Source: Linanthus parryae (taxonomy: Eukaryota > Streptophyta > Magnoliopsida > Ericales > Polemoniaceae). From it: a stretch of 64,000 nt of DNA. Below the pieces are notes generated by a model. The model had not been told where the DNA came from, ran no database searches, and saw only the letters and a list, made by a program, of their open reading frames with translations. Made by a program: the position numbers and the translations under genes. Location of the stretch: positions 144,175,368 to 144,239,367 of the forward strand of contig JALGPY010000001.1 in assembly GCA_023055425.1 (NCBI GenBank), in the 5' to 3' direction. Positions 12,646 to 23,574 of this stretch are shown one piece after another (within the stretch, counting starts at the first letter, position 1; the number at the start of each line of letters is the position of its first letter).

Positions 12646-13016
12646 GAACTGATCTTGAAGAAAACGAAAAATAAAACGAAAAGGGGGGAGGATAACTCTC
12701 AGCGGCGGTGGCTAAGAACTGAGAGATAGAGGAACAATAGGGTTTTCAAAGGGGGTGGGTTGTTTTCTAGAGAGTGGAGAGAGCGTTTTCTCTCTCTAAC
12801 GCCTCAACCGAACAAAAAAAAATCTAAATCTCGGAAGTGCAAAAACTTGCGTTGAGGAGAATGGCTTAGAGCATGGTTGTTCTGCTGGACCTGGTGAAGG
12901 TGGCTGTAAGAGTTTGAGATGCTTGATAGTGGTAGGTTGCTGCATCAGTTGTTCCCGTTGAGTCGTTTGCCTATGGGGCATGATTTTACAACAAGCCAAA
13001 ATGACAATAGAGCATA

Positions 13017-13288
13017 CCACTCTGTCCATGCTTTTTCTTCCCAATTTGAAATTTACCTCTATTTACTAGGTCTCTTTGACCCGGTGATTTGGATAACAAA
13101 ATGATGCAATATTTTGATAATTTTTTCATGGTGTTGTAAAATAAAAGTTGCTCCATAACACGTTGAAAAAATTATCAAAAAATTGTTTCGTTTCGTTATC
13201 CAAATTACCCTATGAAAGTGACCCAGATACGAGTCAAAAAGTCAACATAGGAAAAAAGAGCAAGGAGTACATTTTAGAATGGAGAGAG
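13017..13288. mobile_element. Degenerate Stowaway-like MITE
   Basis: The right end GGAGAGAG is followed by TA (13289-13290) and the left end CCACTCTGTCC is preceded by TA (13015-13016). An internal inverted repeat runs from GACCCGGTGATTTGG to CCAAATTACC..GTGACCC. The core ATGATGCA...TTTTCATGGTGTTG is shared with the elements at 9160, 35703 and 46085. The left edge is uncertain by a few bases. Confidence 0.6.
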
Positions 13289-13686
13289 TATTAAAAGACA
13301 AATAAAAATTCGATCATTTGTTGCTATAAGTCTTGTCATGTTGCTGAACATAATATGAACAATGATATTGGCCAGACCACATGTTGAGAGTCGAAATGAC
13401 ACATTGATGGCCGCTTGAAGAATCTAAATAAATTTTGAGCGGCCAAACTTTGTTATATTTGTTGCATCGAACAAAACTAAAATTGAAATTCACTCTTGTT
13501 CCAATTCACCTGTATATGCTTGGAGAACAGAATTGAAATTCAGTTTCATTTGATACACAATATAAGTCTATAACCACGTTCAAAGCTTTTACAGCAGGAT
13601 AGTATACCGAGACATGCATATAGCGGTGCGAAACTAAATAGTCTCGAAAGCATATGCTAGCGATTGCTCCGTCATAAATGATACTA

Positions 13687-13849
13687 GCTCCATTACATCT
13701 TAATCTTCCCAGTGCACTGTTTATCGGGCCACTTTGACCGATGATTTAGTTTATAAAACAATGCAAGAATTAAATAATCTTTTGCTAACCGAATCCCTGA
13801 ATCAAAATGACCCGATAAAGTCAACGGGACAGATCGGGAGAAACGGAGT
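13687..13849. mobile_element. Degenerate Stowaway-like MITE
   Basis: The ends GCTCCATTACATCTT and GGGAGAAACGGAGT are imperfect inverted repeats beside TA dinucleotides. Internally, GGGCCACTTTGACCGATGATTTAG pairs roughly with CCTGAATCAAAATGACCC. It is an old copy. Confidence 0.5.
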
Positions 13850-14689
13850 TAGCAAAACAAACTTTATCCAGAGCAGAGCAGAATGACCACTTTGGTTTAA
13901 TCACTTCCCAGAATGACCACTTTGGTTTAATCACTTCCTATATTGTTGTCTGACTGCGGCTAGGCGCAAATATATGGAAATACCCTTCACATACTTCCCT
14001 TCCTTAATAGGGTGCTCCTACTGACTTCAAAATATGGCCAAATCCAATAGTGTACTTATATATCCATGTCCAGCAACGAATCATAAAACTGTGGAATCAA
14101 AAAAGGCCTGAAGAAATTCAGTGTGGGCGATACATAACAAAAACGAAGGTTCCCGGATACAAATCAACAAATCACTTTGTACGTGACCGGGACTTGCAAC
14201 TTAACGGCCGCAATAAACGAAGGTGCCCGATACTATCACTATGTTTTCGGCCACAAAGTGTACGCTTTCAATTTATGATTTCTGTTACAGTCTCTCCAAT
14301 ACAGACAAGTCTTGTTTCACGCGACCGTTAAGGTAGCTGAAATTTTAAAACAATGCATCAAATGCAGCTATGACAATAAAGTATGGCGAGCTTTGTTCTC
14401 TCTCTTGTACTATGATGAGCAAATAATACACCAGTCAATTTTTGGCCAATAAACTACTTGAGTAATCAGATGGCTAATCAAACGCATTGGTGCAAGGTAT
14501 AGAAATACAGACGCTAAATTTGACTACTTCCCACCAATAAAATTCAACGACGCAAACTAGACTGACTAAAGAAAAAAACAATTCAAGGATCAAACTGAAG
14601 AAGAGAAATTCTTATCAAACATATATACCATACAAAAGGTTCATAAAACCTTGGACGAAGCTCTCTCTCTCTCTCTCTCCCCGAGAGCC

Positions 14690-15070
14690 ATGACAGACTA
14701 CAGATCAAGGTCCTATGCAGATGGTAGGATGCAGACTGAGAGATACAACACCTTCAGGCCACAAACCGATCATCAGGACTTCAGGTCTTACAGCACCTCC
14801 TCGTATGCATCTTACTATCCACCACCACCGCAATCACCTCCGCGCAACAACCAGATAGTGGTTGCGAAAGATTTCAAGTTGAAGAAAAACAAACGCAGCA
14901 AGATAAAGCTTTCATCTTCGAAATCTTGGGGTTTCAGTGACCCGGAGTTCCAGAGGAGGAAGAGGGTTGTTAGCTACAAGGTCTACTCGGTTGAAGGAAA
15001 AGTTAAAGGGTCCCTGAGGAAGAGCATCAGGTGGCTCAAGAACAGGTACACCAAGATGCTCTATGGCTAG
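14690..15070 (+). CDS. DUF3511 domain protein
   Basis: A single-exon gene of 126 aa. I chose the ATG at 14690 (protein begins MTDYRSRSYADGRMQ), which matches how DUF3511 proteins usually start; the frame is open upstream only through a CT-rich leader and a TTG. Visible features: a Tyr/Ser/Pro-rich N-terminal half with PPPPQSPP, then the conserved basic block (about residues 58-126) with KSWGFSDPEFQRRKRV, YKVYSVEGKVKGSLRKS and a C-terminal RWLKNRYTKMLYG. No signal peptide or membrane segment. DUF3511 is a plant-specific family of small basic proteins of unknown biochemical role. TATATA at 14622-14627 and a CT-rich leader are plausible promoter elements. Neighbouring DNA is repeat-rich and gives no functional clue. 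Confidence 0.9.
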   Translation: MTDYRSRSYADGRMQTERYNTFRPQTDHQDFRSYSTSSYASYYPPPPQSPPRNNQIVVAKDFKLKKNKRSKIKLSSSKSWGFSDPEFQRRKRVVSYKVYSVEGKVKGSLRKSIRWLKNRYTKMLYG

Positions 15071-17207
15071 CCCTGGTGCTCTTCAAAAATGCATGTATTG
15101 ATAAAAATAGAAAGATCCAACTTTCTTGTAATTACATAAGTGGATGCACTAATCCTTGCTAGATTCCATATTGATATTCCTAGTGTTTGGATTGATTGTT
15201 TGACCAGTTCAAGTCAAACCTGTTCTTTTGATTGTGTTACTGGGGAAATTCAAGTCCGGGGTTGATGAGCGTATTTTGGAATTACTCGACTTCACGCTAT
15301 CAGTAATGTTCATGGCAGATGAGCCAGATAAGACTCAGCTGATTTAAAGGACAAGAGACTGAAAGCAGCAGCATTTTCAACCATTCGTTAGCTCTACTAA
15401 TGAATAATCTGTTGTTTGCACCCGTAGATCAGTGTGCAGGGTTTCCTCTCTGTCTTCTCGCTCTCAACCACTACACCATGTTTCTTAACAAACTTTGAAT
15501 AACATGGGCAGGTTTGGTATAGATATTTACCTTTCTTACAAGACGGTGTGGATGTACGGGTTTGATAAAAAAAAAAAGTTTGTGTTGTTAAAAAGTCTGT
15601 AATGTGACAGTTTTGTTATTAGGAAAATTTACTTTTTTTTTTGTGAGGGTTCTTTTTTTTTTTTTTTTTTTGATACATCGGAAATTAGTTTAGTAAAGTT
15701 TACAATGTATCTTTTTTGCCTGTGGAGTAGTCAAGTACCAAAAAAAAGTACATTTATAATTGAGTGTTTACGACATTATTGTCAGCTGCACGAGTTGATG
15801 GAAAAAAGTCGCAAAAAAGATCATCAAATTCAACTTTTTCACTTCCACCAATTTTACACTAGAAACTAAATGAAAATGCTGAAGCCACATATTATGGGTG
15901 AGTTTGGTAGAATGGTTTTTGGTGGAAAAACTGGTTTTTAGATTGTGGTGGAATTTTTTTGTTTTTTTTAGATATTCTGTTTAAACCAGTGTGTTTGGTC
16001 GTAGTTTTTAAACTAGATTAAAAACTGGAGAAATGTTTTTGGTAGTGGTTTTTAAACTAGATGATGTTAAATGACAAATATACCCCCGACTTAGTTTTCT
16101 TTTACAGATTCAAAACGAACAAATGCAATATAAAAAAGTTCACGATTTCATGAGATTCAACGATTTCATGAAAGTAACAAATTGAAGAACAAATTAACAC
16201 TGTTATGACATCCAAAAATCAATTTTTTTACTTAAATTCAACAAAAAGTTGACAATTTCAAGAAATTTCAGTTACACATGATGCCACGTTGGGTAACGGA
16301 CAAAAAGAAATAATAAACTAAGAAAATAACACCACAAAATAATTGATCCTAAATAATAAGAAGATCGCATATAAAAGGTATCGTCCGAAATATGCGAGAA
16401 TTGAGTTTTTTAGAAAAACAAATTATGACAAAAGTATAGAAAAAAAATTCGTGCAGTATTTTTCATTATCTTGATGACTAAAAAGTCAAAGAGCTATCAG
16501 ATAACTTAAATCCATGTATAACTCTTTCAATGCAAACATTGTTTAATAGCAGAAATTTGATCAACTAGAAAAATAACACAACAAAAATAGTTGACCCTAA
16601 ATAATAAGAACATCACATAAAGGGACTAGTGACCCATCTTTGGGTTTGTTATAAATTTTAAATTGAATTAGGACCCATTATACTCGTCACCCATCTATCC
16701 ATCATCATCCATACTGGTTTCTTACCCCCCACCTCCACAATTTCCCTTCGATTGCCAATGTCAATGGCAGCAAACTCTTTACAGACATGGCCAAGACAAC
16801 CCACCAACTCCGCCAACCATAATCCTACTACTGCTGTCACCGGTTCACCACCATCATATTGTTTCGATTGAGATTTGGGTTGCACCAAAACTTCAGGCTC
16901 TGAGGCTTGGTTCTTTGAGTAAAGTGTGTTGGTGTTCATGAAGGCGGGTCATTTGTTAGTGGCAGTGTTGTTGGTGCCTTGGTGGTAAGCTAGCTGAGAT
17001 GTTAGTTCAATTTGGCATTGGAAAAGAAACTCAATTAGCATTCACTAGTTCTTCGGATTTTTTGCATCTCCAGGTGAGGATTTATGAATCATAAGCCCCG
17101 GCTGCGATTGTGGTACCGGCGAGAGGGGTTGCATCGGGGTTCATGTTGACTGGGAAGAAGGTCGGTTCTTATCAGCCCATGAAATTGGGTTATCATTTCC
17201 TTGGTTG

Positions 17208-17212
<5 letters not shown>

Positions 17213-17262
<50 letters not shown>

Positions 17263-17270
17263 GGGGGGGG
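17213..17270. repeat. (GT)n followed by poly(G)
   Basis: A GT dinucleotide run passes directly into more than 20 G residues. This is slippage-prone sequence whose true length may be uncertain in the assembly. Confidence 0.85.
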
Positions 17271-18468
17271 TTAAGTGACAACAGAGAGTTTATGAGAACA
17301 ATATATGGATGTGTTGAACTGAATTTTGTAAGAAAGATTAATAATTAAAAAAAAAAATTACGAGACCATTCGGTGCACAATCTTGAGCACATAAACTTAT
17401 TCATTGTTATTAACCTTGTTATAATTTTAAGGAGACCCCTTTGACAAGTGACAACCACAATACTTGCTCAAAAACTTACGTTCTTTTTTTTTTCTAGCCA
17501 ATATCACCGTTCTCTAATTTCAATCCTTGATTTGCTTAGGAAGGCGATTCAGCTCCTTTCGGATACCACTACAGTAGTAAACTCAAACGGGTGCATTGTC
17601 TACAGTATTTTTGGTGAAGTCCATTAGAGCATGGGTACGCCCTTTCAGTCCAAACAGAGACACACTCTAGCTCTCAAGGACAGACAAAACACCTCTGAAG
17701 GGTAAACACCAACATGATACCATGTTGTTCTCAAATATGTGTGTCCCCATAGTAGGCAGGCCATATTAATTGTTCTAGGGTTTTGTTATTCAGCTTATAT
17801 GAAATTATTAAATTGATTGTTTTTGTGATCCACTTTTTTTGGTACATTGTAAGAAACCTAGCCTACTCCCAAGGGGATTGGGGGTGAGGGGGCTCAAACC
17901 CGAGCCAACGAAACAGCTTAATAACCAACTAGGACAGCCGCCATGTTCTGCGACAGCCTTTGAATCCGAGGATTTCCGAGGCTGATTCAATTTGGGGCTA
18001 TGGCTGATTCAGGTTAGGGGCACACCAGTGCTTTCATCTGTGGCTGGTTCAATTTAAGGGTAACTAAGAGCCTTTTCTGGGTCCATTAAGCTCGTAAATT
18101 TGCAATTTCTCTAAATGCAAATTATGCAGGAAAAAAAAAACTCAACTAGCTAGACTGATACACGTAGCTGGTGATCTCATTCGCGAGATCTGAAATGGGG
18201 AGTATCTCAACCAAGTGTGTCAAAACCATCACTCTAGCAGGTCTCCAAACCTCTAGTACCAAAACTTTACATTTCATCATATTCAAAAAGATTATTTCAG
18301 TCAGTGAATATCAACTTACTGACACCAATACCACCTTTTAGATGAAACAATACACAGGAGAAATTACTCAAGAATGGTGTCTTTGCACTGAACATGTATT
18401 ACAGCAACATTCTTGGTGGGAACCCCACATACACAAGGCAAGATCATCATTCAAAGTACTAATAACAA

Positions 18469-18694
18469 GAGAGAACAGGGACTAGTAGCCTTGCAGAGAG
18501 TCGAAGTAACAATCAGATAGTGTGTACACATAAAATGTAAATCGTAGCCACGTATCCTACAGGCTACTAAACCGGTGGATAGAGAGAACAGGGACTAGTA
18601 GCCGTGCAGAGAATCTAGTAACAATCAGATAGTGTGTACACATAAAATGTAGATCGGAGCCACGTATCCTACAGGCTACTAAACCGGTGGATAG
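18469..18694. repeat. Tandem duplication, 113-bp period
   Basis: Two nearly identical copies, each beginning GAGAGAACAGGGACTAGTAGCC (starts 18469 and 18582), differing at a few positions. It lies about 450 bp downstream of the eIF4A stop codon, in its 3' flank or possibly its 3'UTR. Confidence 0.9.
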
Positions 18695-19142
18695 CCAGAG
18701 ATGGGAGTACACATACTAAACACAGAGCCAGCATAATTCAGCAAAAAGGTCTCCAGACCTCTCTACAATACTAGAAATACAATGGGAGAATCATATACCC
18801 CCACTATAACAGAACAAAATTCATCGAATCCAAAATTTAATTGTGAATAAAATTATCCCACAGCTACTGTATAAGTTACTACTTTCATCAATATCAAGAT
18901 AAAACAACAACCCACTTCTGTAAGTCTCAGACTCCTTACATCACCAAACAACCCAACAGCAATAAGAAAGAAAATTCAAAATGTTGCGAAAATGAAAACC
19001 TACTGCAACCTAATTGGGAACAGACAAGTTTCTGTCACAAAGTGCCATAACGTTATCAAAGTTGCTGTCGAGACGCAAAAGTACTACTGGAACCGTAAAA
19101 TACTACAAAACCGTAAAAACAATTTACCTCGCCAAAAACTCT

Positions 19143-22100
19143 TCAGAGAAGATCAGCAACGTTGGCCGGGAGCTCCTCAATAACCACATTGTAGAACTTC
19201 TGGATGTCAAAGAGCATTCTTTCGTCGTCCTTGGTCACAAAGTTAATGGCAACTCCCTTCCTTCCAAACCTACCACTACGACCAATACGGTGGAGGTAGT
19301 TCTCTGGCTGTGTGGGGAGATCATAATTGATCACAAGAGAAACCTGCTGCACATCAATACCACGAGCCAACAGATCGGTTGTGATGAGGACACGGGAAGA
19401 GCCGGATCGGAACTCCCTCATGATGATGTCTCTTGTGTTCTGGTCCATGTCTCCATGAGTAGCAGAAACAGTGTGGTCACGGCTGCGCATTTTGTCTGTG
19501 AGCCAGTCGACCTTGCGACGGGTGTTCACGAAGATGACACTCTGGGTAATGGCCAAAGTCTCGTACAGATCACACAGTGTCTCGAGCTTCCACTCCTCCT
19601 TGTCCACATTGACATGAAATTGCTTGATACCTTCAAGAGTGAGCTCGTCACGTTTCACCAGAATCCTTACGGGCTTGTTCATGAACTTCCTGGTGATCTC
19701 AAGGGCCTCAGGCGGCATTGTTGCAGAAAACACGCCAACTTGAACCTTGGGTGGCAGCAACTGGAAGATGTCGTAGATCTGACAGGAACAAATATGTTAA
19801 ATTAGAGTGCAGATAACTACAAAGAAACTGAAGGAATTCGAAACTGTGAACTTTAGCACAGTTTGGAACTCATCTTCCAGAGGATAGAAAACATCAAAGA
19901 ATTTCAGAGAAAGATATTGATTCACATTTACAAACAAGATAATAGTATTCTATAGTTTTATGATAGAGTCGGAAACCACTTCGAAATTACAAGTAGTTAG
20001 GGCCAAATAAATGTTGCAAATTTAATCGTTTGGAAGGAGAAACAGAATAGGAACGAAATGCTGTTCCAATTTCCAACTCTTCTAAACATCTAAATACCAA
20101 GCACGGTACACAACGAATTTGAAATCCCATTTCAACTTCTGAATCCTCTTAAAGACCAAAACATCACAGCATAACCAAGTAGTAACACAAAAATTAGTCA
20201 GTGGAGGATAAACACATTATCAGCAAAAAAGCACGAGTCCAGGAGAAGTTAAAGAACCTGATCCTTGAAACCCCTTGAAAGCATTTCATCAGCTTCATCC
20301 AAAACAAACATCTTAATGCAATCAGCACGAAGTGATTGCCTCCGCAACATGTCAAAAACTCTACCAGGTGTACCGACAACCACATGAACCCCAGCAGAGA
20401 GGATGCGCTGGTCTTCACGAACACTTGTCCCTCCAACACAAGCATGAACCTTCACGCCGAGATAGTCACCTAGAGCTCGCATGACCTTCTCAATTTGCTG
20501 GGCAAGTTCACGGGTTGGAGCAAGTACCAAAGCTTGGCACTCAACTAAGCCATAATCAAGCTGCTGCAGAACGCCAGAGCAGAAAGTTGCAGTCTTGCCA
20601 GTCCCGGACTGAGCTTGTTGAATCACATCAAGTCCTTTGCAGAATGGCACTATTCCTCTTTGCTGAATCGCAGATGGCTTCTCAAAACCTTCAAATACGA
20701 ACATATAAAATTTTCAGCACCCAAAATTTCAGAAGTACAAATTTGAAGGCTTCTCAAAACCTTCAAATAAGAACACATAAAATTTTAAGCACCCAAAAAT
20801 TTCAGAAGTACAAATCTCTGTGCCCAATATATTTAGATGGCATGCTAGATATCTTGATACACCAAAAGCCAGATCAGTACGATATCAAAACCTTTAATGG
20901 ACGTGTAAATGACCAGGCTCTGCACTTCAGTCAGACATAGACAAAGAACACAAAACTGATACGACATGACAGGGTAAGGACAGGCAGTTCATCTTTCACA
21001 ACATGTATCAACATGATTTGCATGGATGCCTAAAATAGTAACAACAAAACCTAATATAAGCAAAGAAAAAATTAGTCAAAGAACAAAAGTAAAGAAGATA
21101 AACAGCTAAGTATGAGCATGTGGCCTAACTAATTGGACATTCAGTGATGAAAGAGGACATTTATATTACATCGGTTAGTGAGTCATGATTCTGAAGATTC
21201 GGTTAATAGGTCATGATTCTGAAGCTTATTCAAAAATATATTTAGCTAAATAGACATACAGATTTAAATACGTGCTCCAGTAATATAATTCCATTCCAAT
21301 TGATATGTGATGAAAATACAGAGTGCAATTGTTAGTACCTACCGAAGTAAACAAGAAAATACAGACTACAATTGTTCATAGTATATAACGAAATATAGTT
21401 TAATTATTAGAGGTGCTTGCTTTAACTGGCATAATTCATCAATGACAATGCAGTCCTTAATTCTAAAGCAAGCTGGCTGTTTCTTAAAAAAACCAGAATG
21501 TGATTTCCCATGCTACAGTGTATTCTACTCTACCAATGGCCTAATACATTCATGATTTCCTTTTCATTCAATGGAGAGCTTAATGAGAATCTCCGATGAA
21601 ACAAACATCTCCAATGTAATAAAATAGAACCATGCGGATCCCAGACATTTTAATGGAGACATTTTGTATTAATATTTTGTTGTAATCTGATCCATAAATT
21701 TTGTAAAAGTACGACTTATAAAATACTTGTAAAAAAATTATGACATATCACACAAACTTCATGGAGATACCCTAACAGTCATAAAATACTTGGAACTATA
21801 TTATGGCAAATCAAACAAAGCTCTACAAAATACACAATGATGGATAAACAGTGTACAATTTATATTATGAGCCCACAAAAGTTTCAGAGAGTGCATTTAA
21901 GCACAGGTCATATCGAGTATGGAAATAAGTTTGATTCCCTACCATAAGCATAAATGCCTCTCAGAAGGTTTTCCTGCAAACCCATGGCGTCAAAGCTATC
22001 GTGGACTTCATCATATGAGGTGAAAAATTCATCCTGATTAGCATCGAGTCTGCAACCACACAAAGAAAGAGGAGATCATCACTTAACTGGTGGCATCCAC

Positions 22101-23245
22101 AAGAATAGCATAAGCTAATATGAATGAATTCTTCACAGATATCACAGCAACAATCCTCGATCTCCAGTATACATACATGTATATGGAATTGCAAAATGAT
22201 CATACTTACATCTCATTCATCTTAGTGTCAAAATGCTTAGTGTCGAACTGAGCACCTTCTGGAGCAATGCCTGCCATGACTGCAATCACGAAATTAAATG
22301 AACATCAGCACTGTGACAACTTTCACAGTAGTCAGGTAGAAATAGCACTCAACATAAACATAAGCATAGCGCCATAAATGAGCAATTTTCCATCTAGCTA
22401 TCCCCGTAAATACCAACAGACTTGCTAGACAGACATATATATCATACAATAGCTATATCATTGAAGCAGACCACATTATAATGCACTTGTTGGAAGTAAA
22501 TCATTTCAGAACTAGAACAAAGCTTCAAATACTATCTGTGGGCTTCAACTTGAAGAAACTCAGCAGCATAAACACATACATAACAAGAATAAGTAGACAA
22601 CCACAGGTATCATAAACCAAGATCAGAGACTCAGGTATCATAATAAATCAGGAAAATTGCCAATTACAAACTTGATAGATGCTCATAAAACATATATACT
22701 GGCATATAATTTCACATACAAAATAAGAACTTGATAGATGCTCATAGAACATATATACTGGCACATGATTCCACATATAAAATAACAAATCCAATCAGTA
22801 TAATCAGCATAAACAGAAATCCATCACAACAAACCTTCATCGCATACATATAACAAACCAGTGATTTCGCAAGAAAGTGGTTGTCCACAAAGAAAAACAA
22901 AACCGCATCAGGAATCAGGCAAAAAAACAGAACAAAACAACTCCAAAAAAGCTTCAAATGAGACGAAAAACAAAAACAAATCTGGATCGAGAACAAAAAA
23001 CAGATATAACACAGCCACAAGACCAAATCCGAATCTAGTGAACCGCCTACTCGAATAACTATCACCAAAACAGATGCGTAAACACAAAGATTGAAGCTTT
23101 TCACCGGAGATTTACCTGAAAGTGGTCGGAGAAGATTGAATCTGAGAGGAGATGTGAGAGAGAGAGAGCCTGAAAATTTGAGAGGTGTGTTGGAGAGCTA
23201 GGGTTTGACAAACTCCTCGGATCTACGCCGCGGAGTTGAGAAGAG
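19143..23245 (-). CDS. eIF4A: Eukaryotic initiation factor 4A (DEAD-box RNA helicase)
   Basis: The ATP-dependent RNA helicase that, with eIF4F, unwinds 5' leaders for ribosome scanning in the cytoplasm. Coding exons (minus strand): 22277-22210, 22049-21943, 20688-20258, 19778-19143; they sum to 1242 nt = 413 aa plus stop, the usual length for plant eIF4A. A 5'UTR exon (about 23245-23116) joins by CAG|GTAAAT; its intron is 22280-23115 and its acceptor precedes TCATGG. Visible motifs: Q motif ([11 protein letters not shown]), Walker [29 protein letters not shown] (motif III), ARGID and [11 protein letters not shown], all intact. The N terminus contains a small FDTKHFDTK repeat. All splice phases close. 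A tandem duplication covers the 20688 acceptor region (see findings). No break in the coding sequence. Confidence 0.97.
20676..20819. repeat. 72-bp tandem duplication across an eIF4A acceptor
   Basis: The block starting GGCTTCTCAAAACCTTCAAATA at 20676 is repeated at 20748. The first copy contains the start of eIF4A coding exon 3 and its splice acceptor; the second places a copy of the same acceptor and the first 13 exon bases inside the intron. Confidence 0.9.
22671..22788. repeat. 59-bp tandem duplication in eIF4A 5'UTR intron
   Basis: CTTGATAGATGCTCATA starts at 22671 and again at 22730; the two units differ at a handful of bases. Confidence 0.85.
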
Positions 23246-23266
23246 GGGTAAGAGAGAGAAACACTA

Positions 23267-23278
23267 CTTATATATATA
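23267..23278 (-). promoter_or_regulatory. TATA box of eIF4A
   Basis: The minus strand reads TATATATAAGTAG about 30 bp before a CT-rich leader (CTCTCTCTTACC), the typical plant TATA-to-start spacing. It places the transcription start near 23240-23250, consistent with the 5'UTR exon. Confidence 0.7.
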
Positions 23279-23574
23279 CTCCCCGACTATATCTGACCCG
23301 GTATAACCACTGACTGACACGTATTAGGTATCGCCTTACCATTTTGCCCCAAGACTACGTCGTAATAGGGGATAACCCGGATTGTGTTCGGGTAGACCGG
23401 CCCAGATCCGGATAAATTGTTGATTAGCCCAATAACTGAGATCTGGATCGCGTTGGATGGATTATTCGTAGTTGGCCCAATTAGAAGAAGAGGAGTGTAC
23501 TCTAGGTTTTTCTATCTTTGTTCAGCCGCCATGATATTCGCATTCCCTTTCTTTCTTATAGAAGGAGAAGAAGA
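23279..23574. other. eIF4A upstream region
   Basis: Promoter-proximal DNA with repeated GGGCC/GGCCC-type motifs (TTGGCCCAATTAG near 23473, TAGCCCAATAA near 23426). TGGGCC-type elements are common upstream of plant translation-machinery genes. No frame is supported. Confidence 0.4.

Larger units (their letters stand above)
10808..12832 (-). mobile_element. Poly(A)-tailed retroposon with own ORF and tandem 5' repeats
   Basis: The element is bracketed by exact 16-bp direct repeats GGAAGTGCAAAAACTT at 10792-10807 and 12833-12848. Read on the minus strand it starts with a CT-rich leader, has two copies of a 253-bp repeat, then a 263-codon ORF, and ends in TTCTCCCG plus about 12 A. This layout (5' monomers, ORF, 3'UTR, poly(A), long target duplication) is that of a LINE-like retroposon, but I see no reverse transcriptase, so it must have used another element's machinery. 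Confidence 0.8.
12849..14689. other. Intergenic with MITE copies; no gene
   Basis: Contains two Stowaway-like elements (listed separately) and a 30-bp tandem duplication (GAATGACCACTTTGG... at 13881 and 13911). The plus-strand frame at 14050-14331 is unsupported. A TATATA motif at 14622-14627 is a plausible promoter element for the DUF3511 gene. Confidence 0.5.
15071..18968. other. Intergenic, simple repeats, no supported gene
   Basis: Holds T-runs near 15640-15670, AT-rich MITE-like debris (15890-16300), a (GT)n(G)n tract at about 17213-17270, and frames on the minus strand at 16658-16939 and 17808-17990 without recognisable domains. A short block at 16990-17200 reads like a decayed exon on the plus strand (VPARGVASGFMLTGKKV) but is not connected to anything. 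Confidence 0.4.

Noticed and set aside
19014..19805. 263-codon plus-strand ORF opposite eIF4A
   Set aside because: Antisense shadow of the last eIF4A exon.
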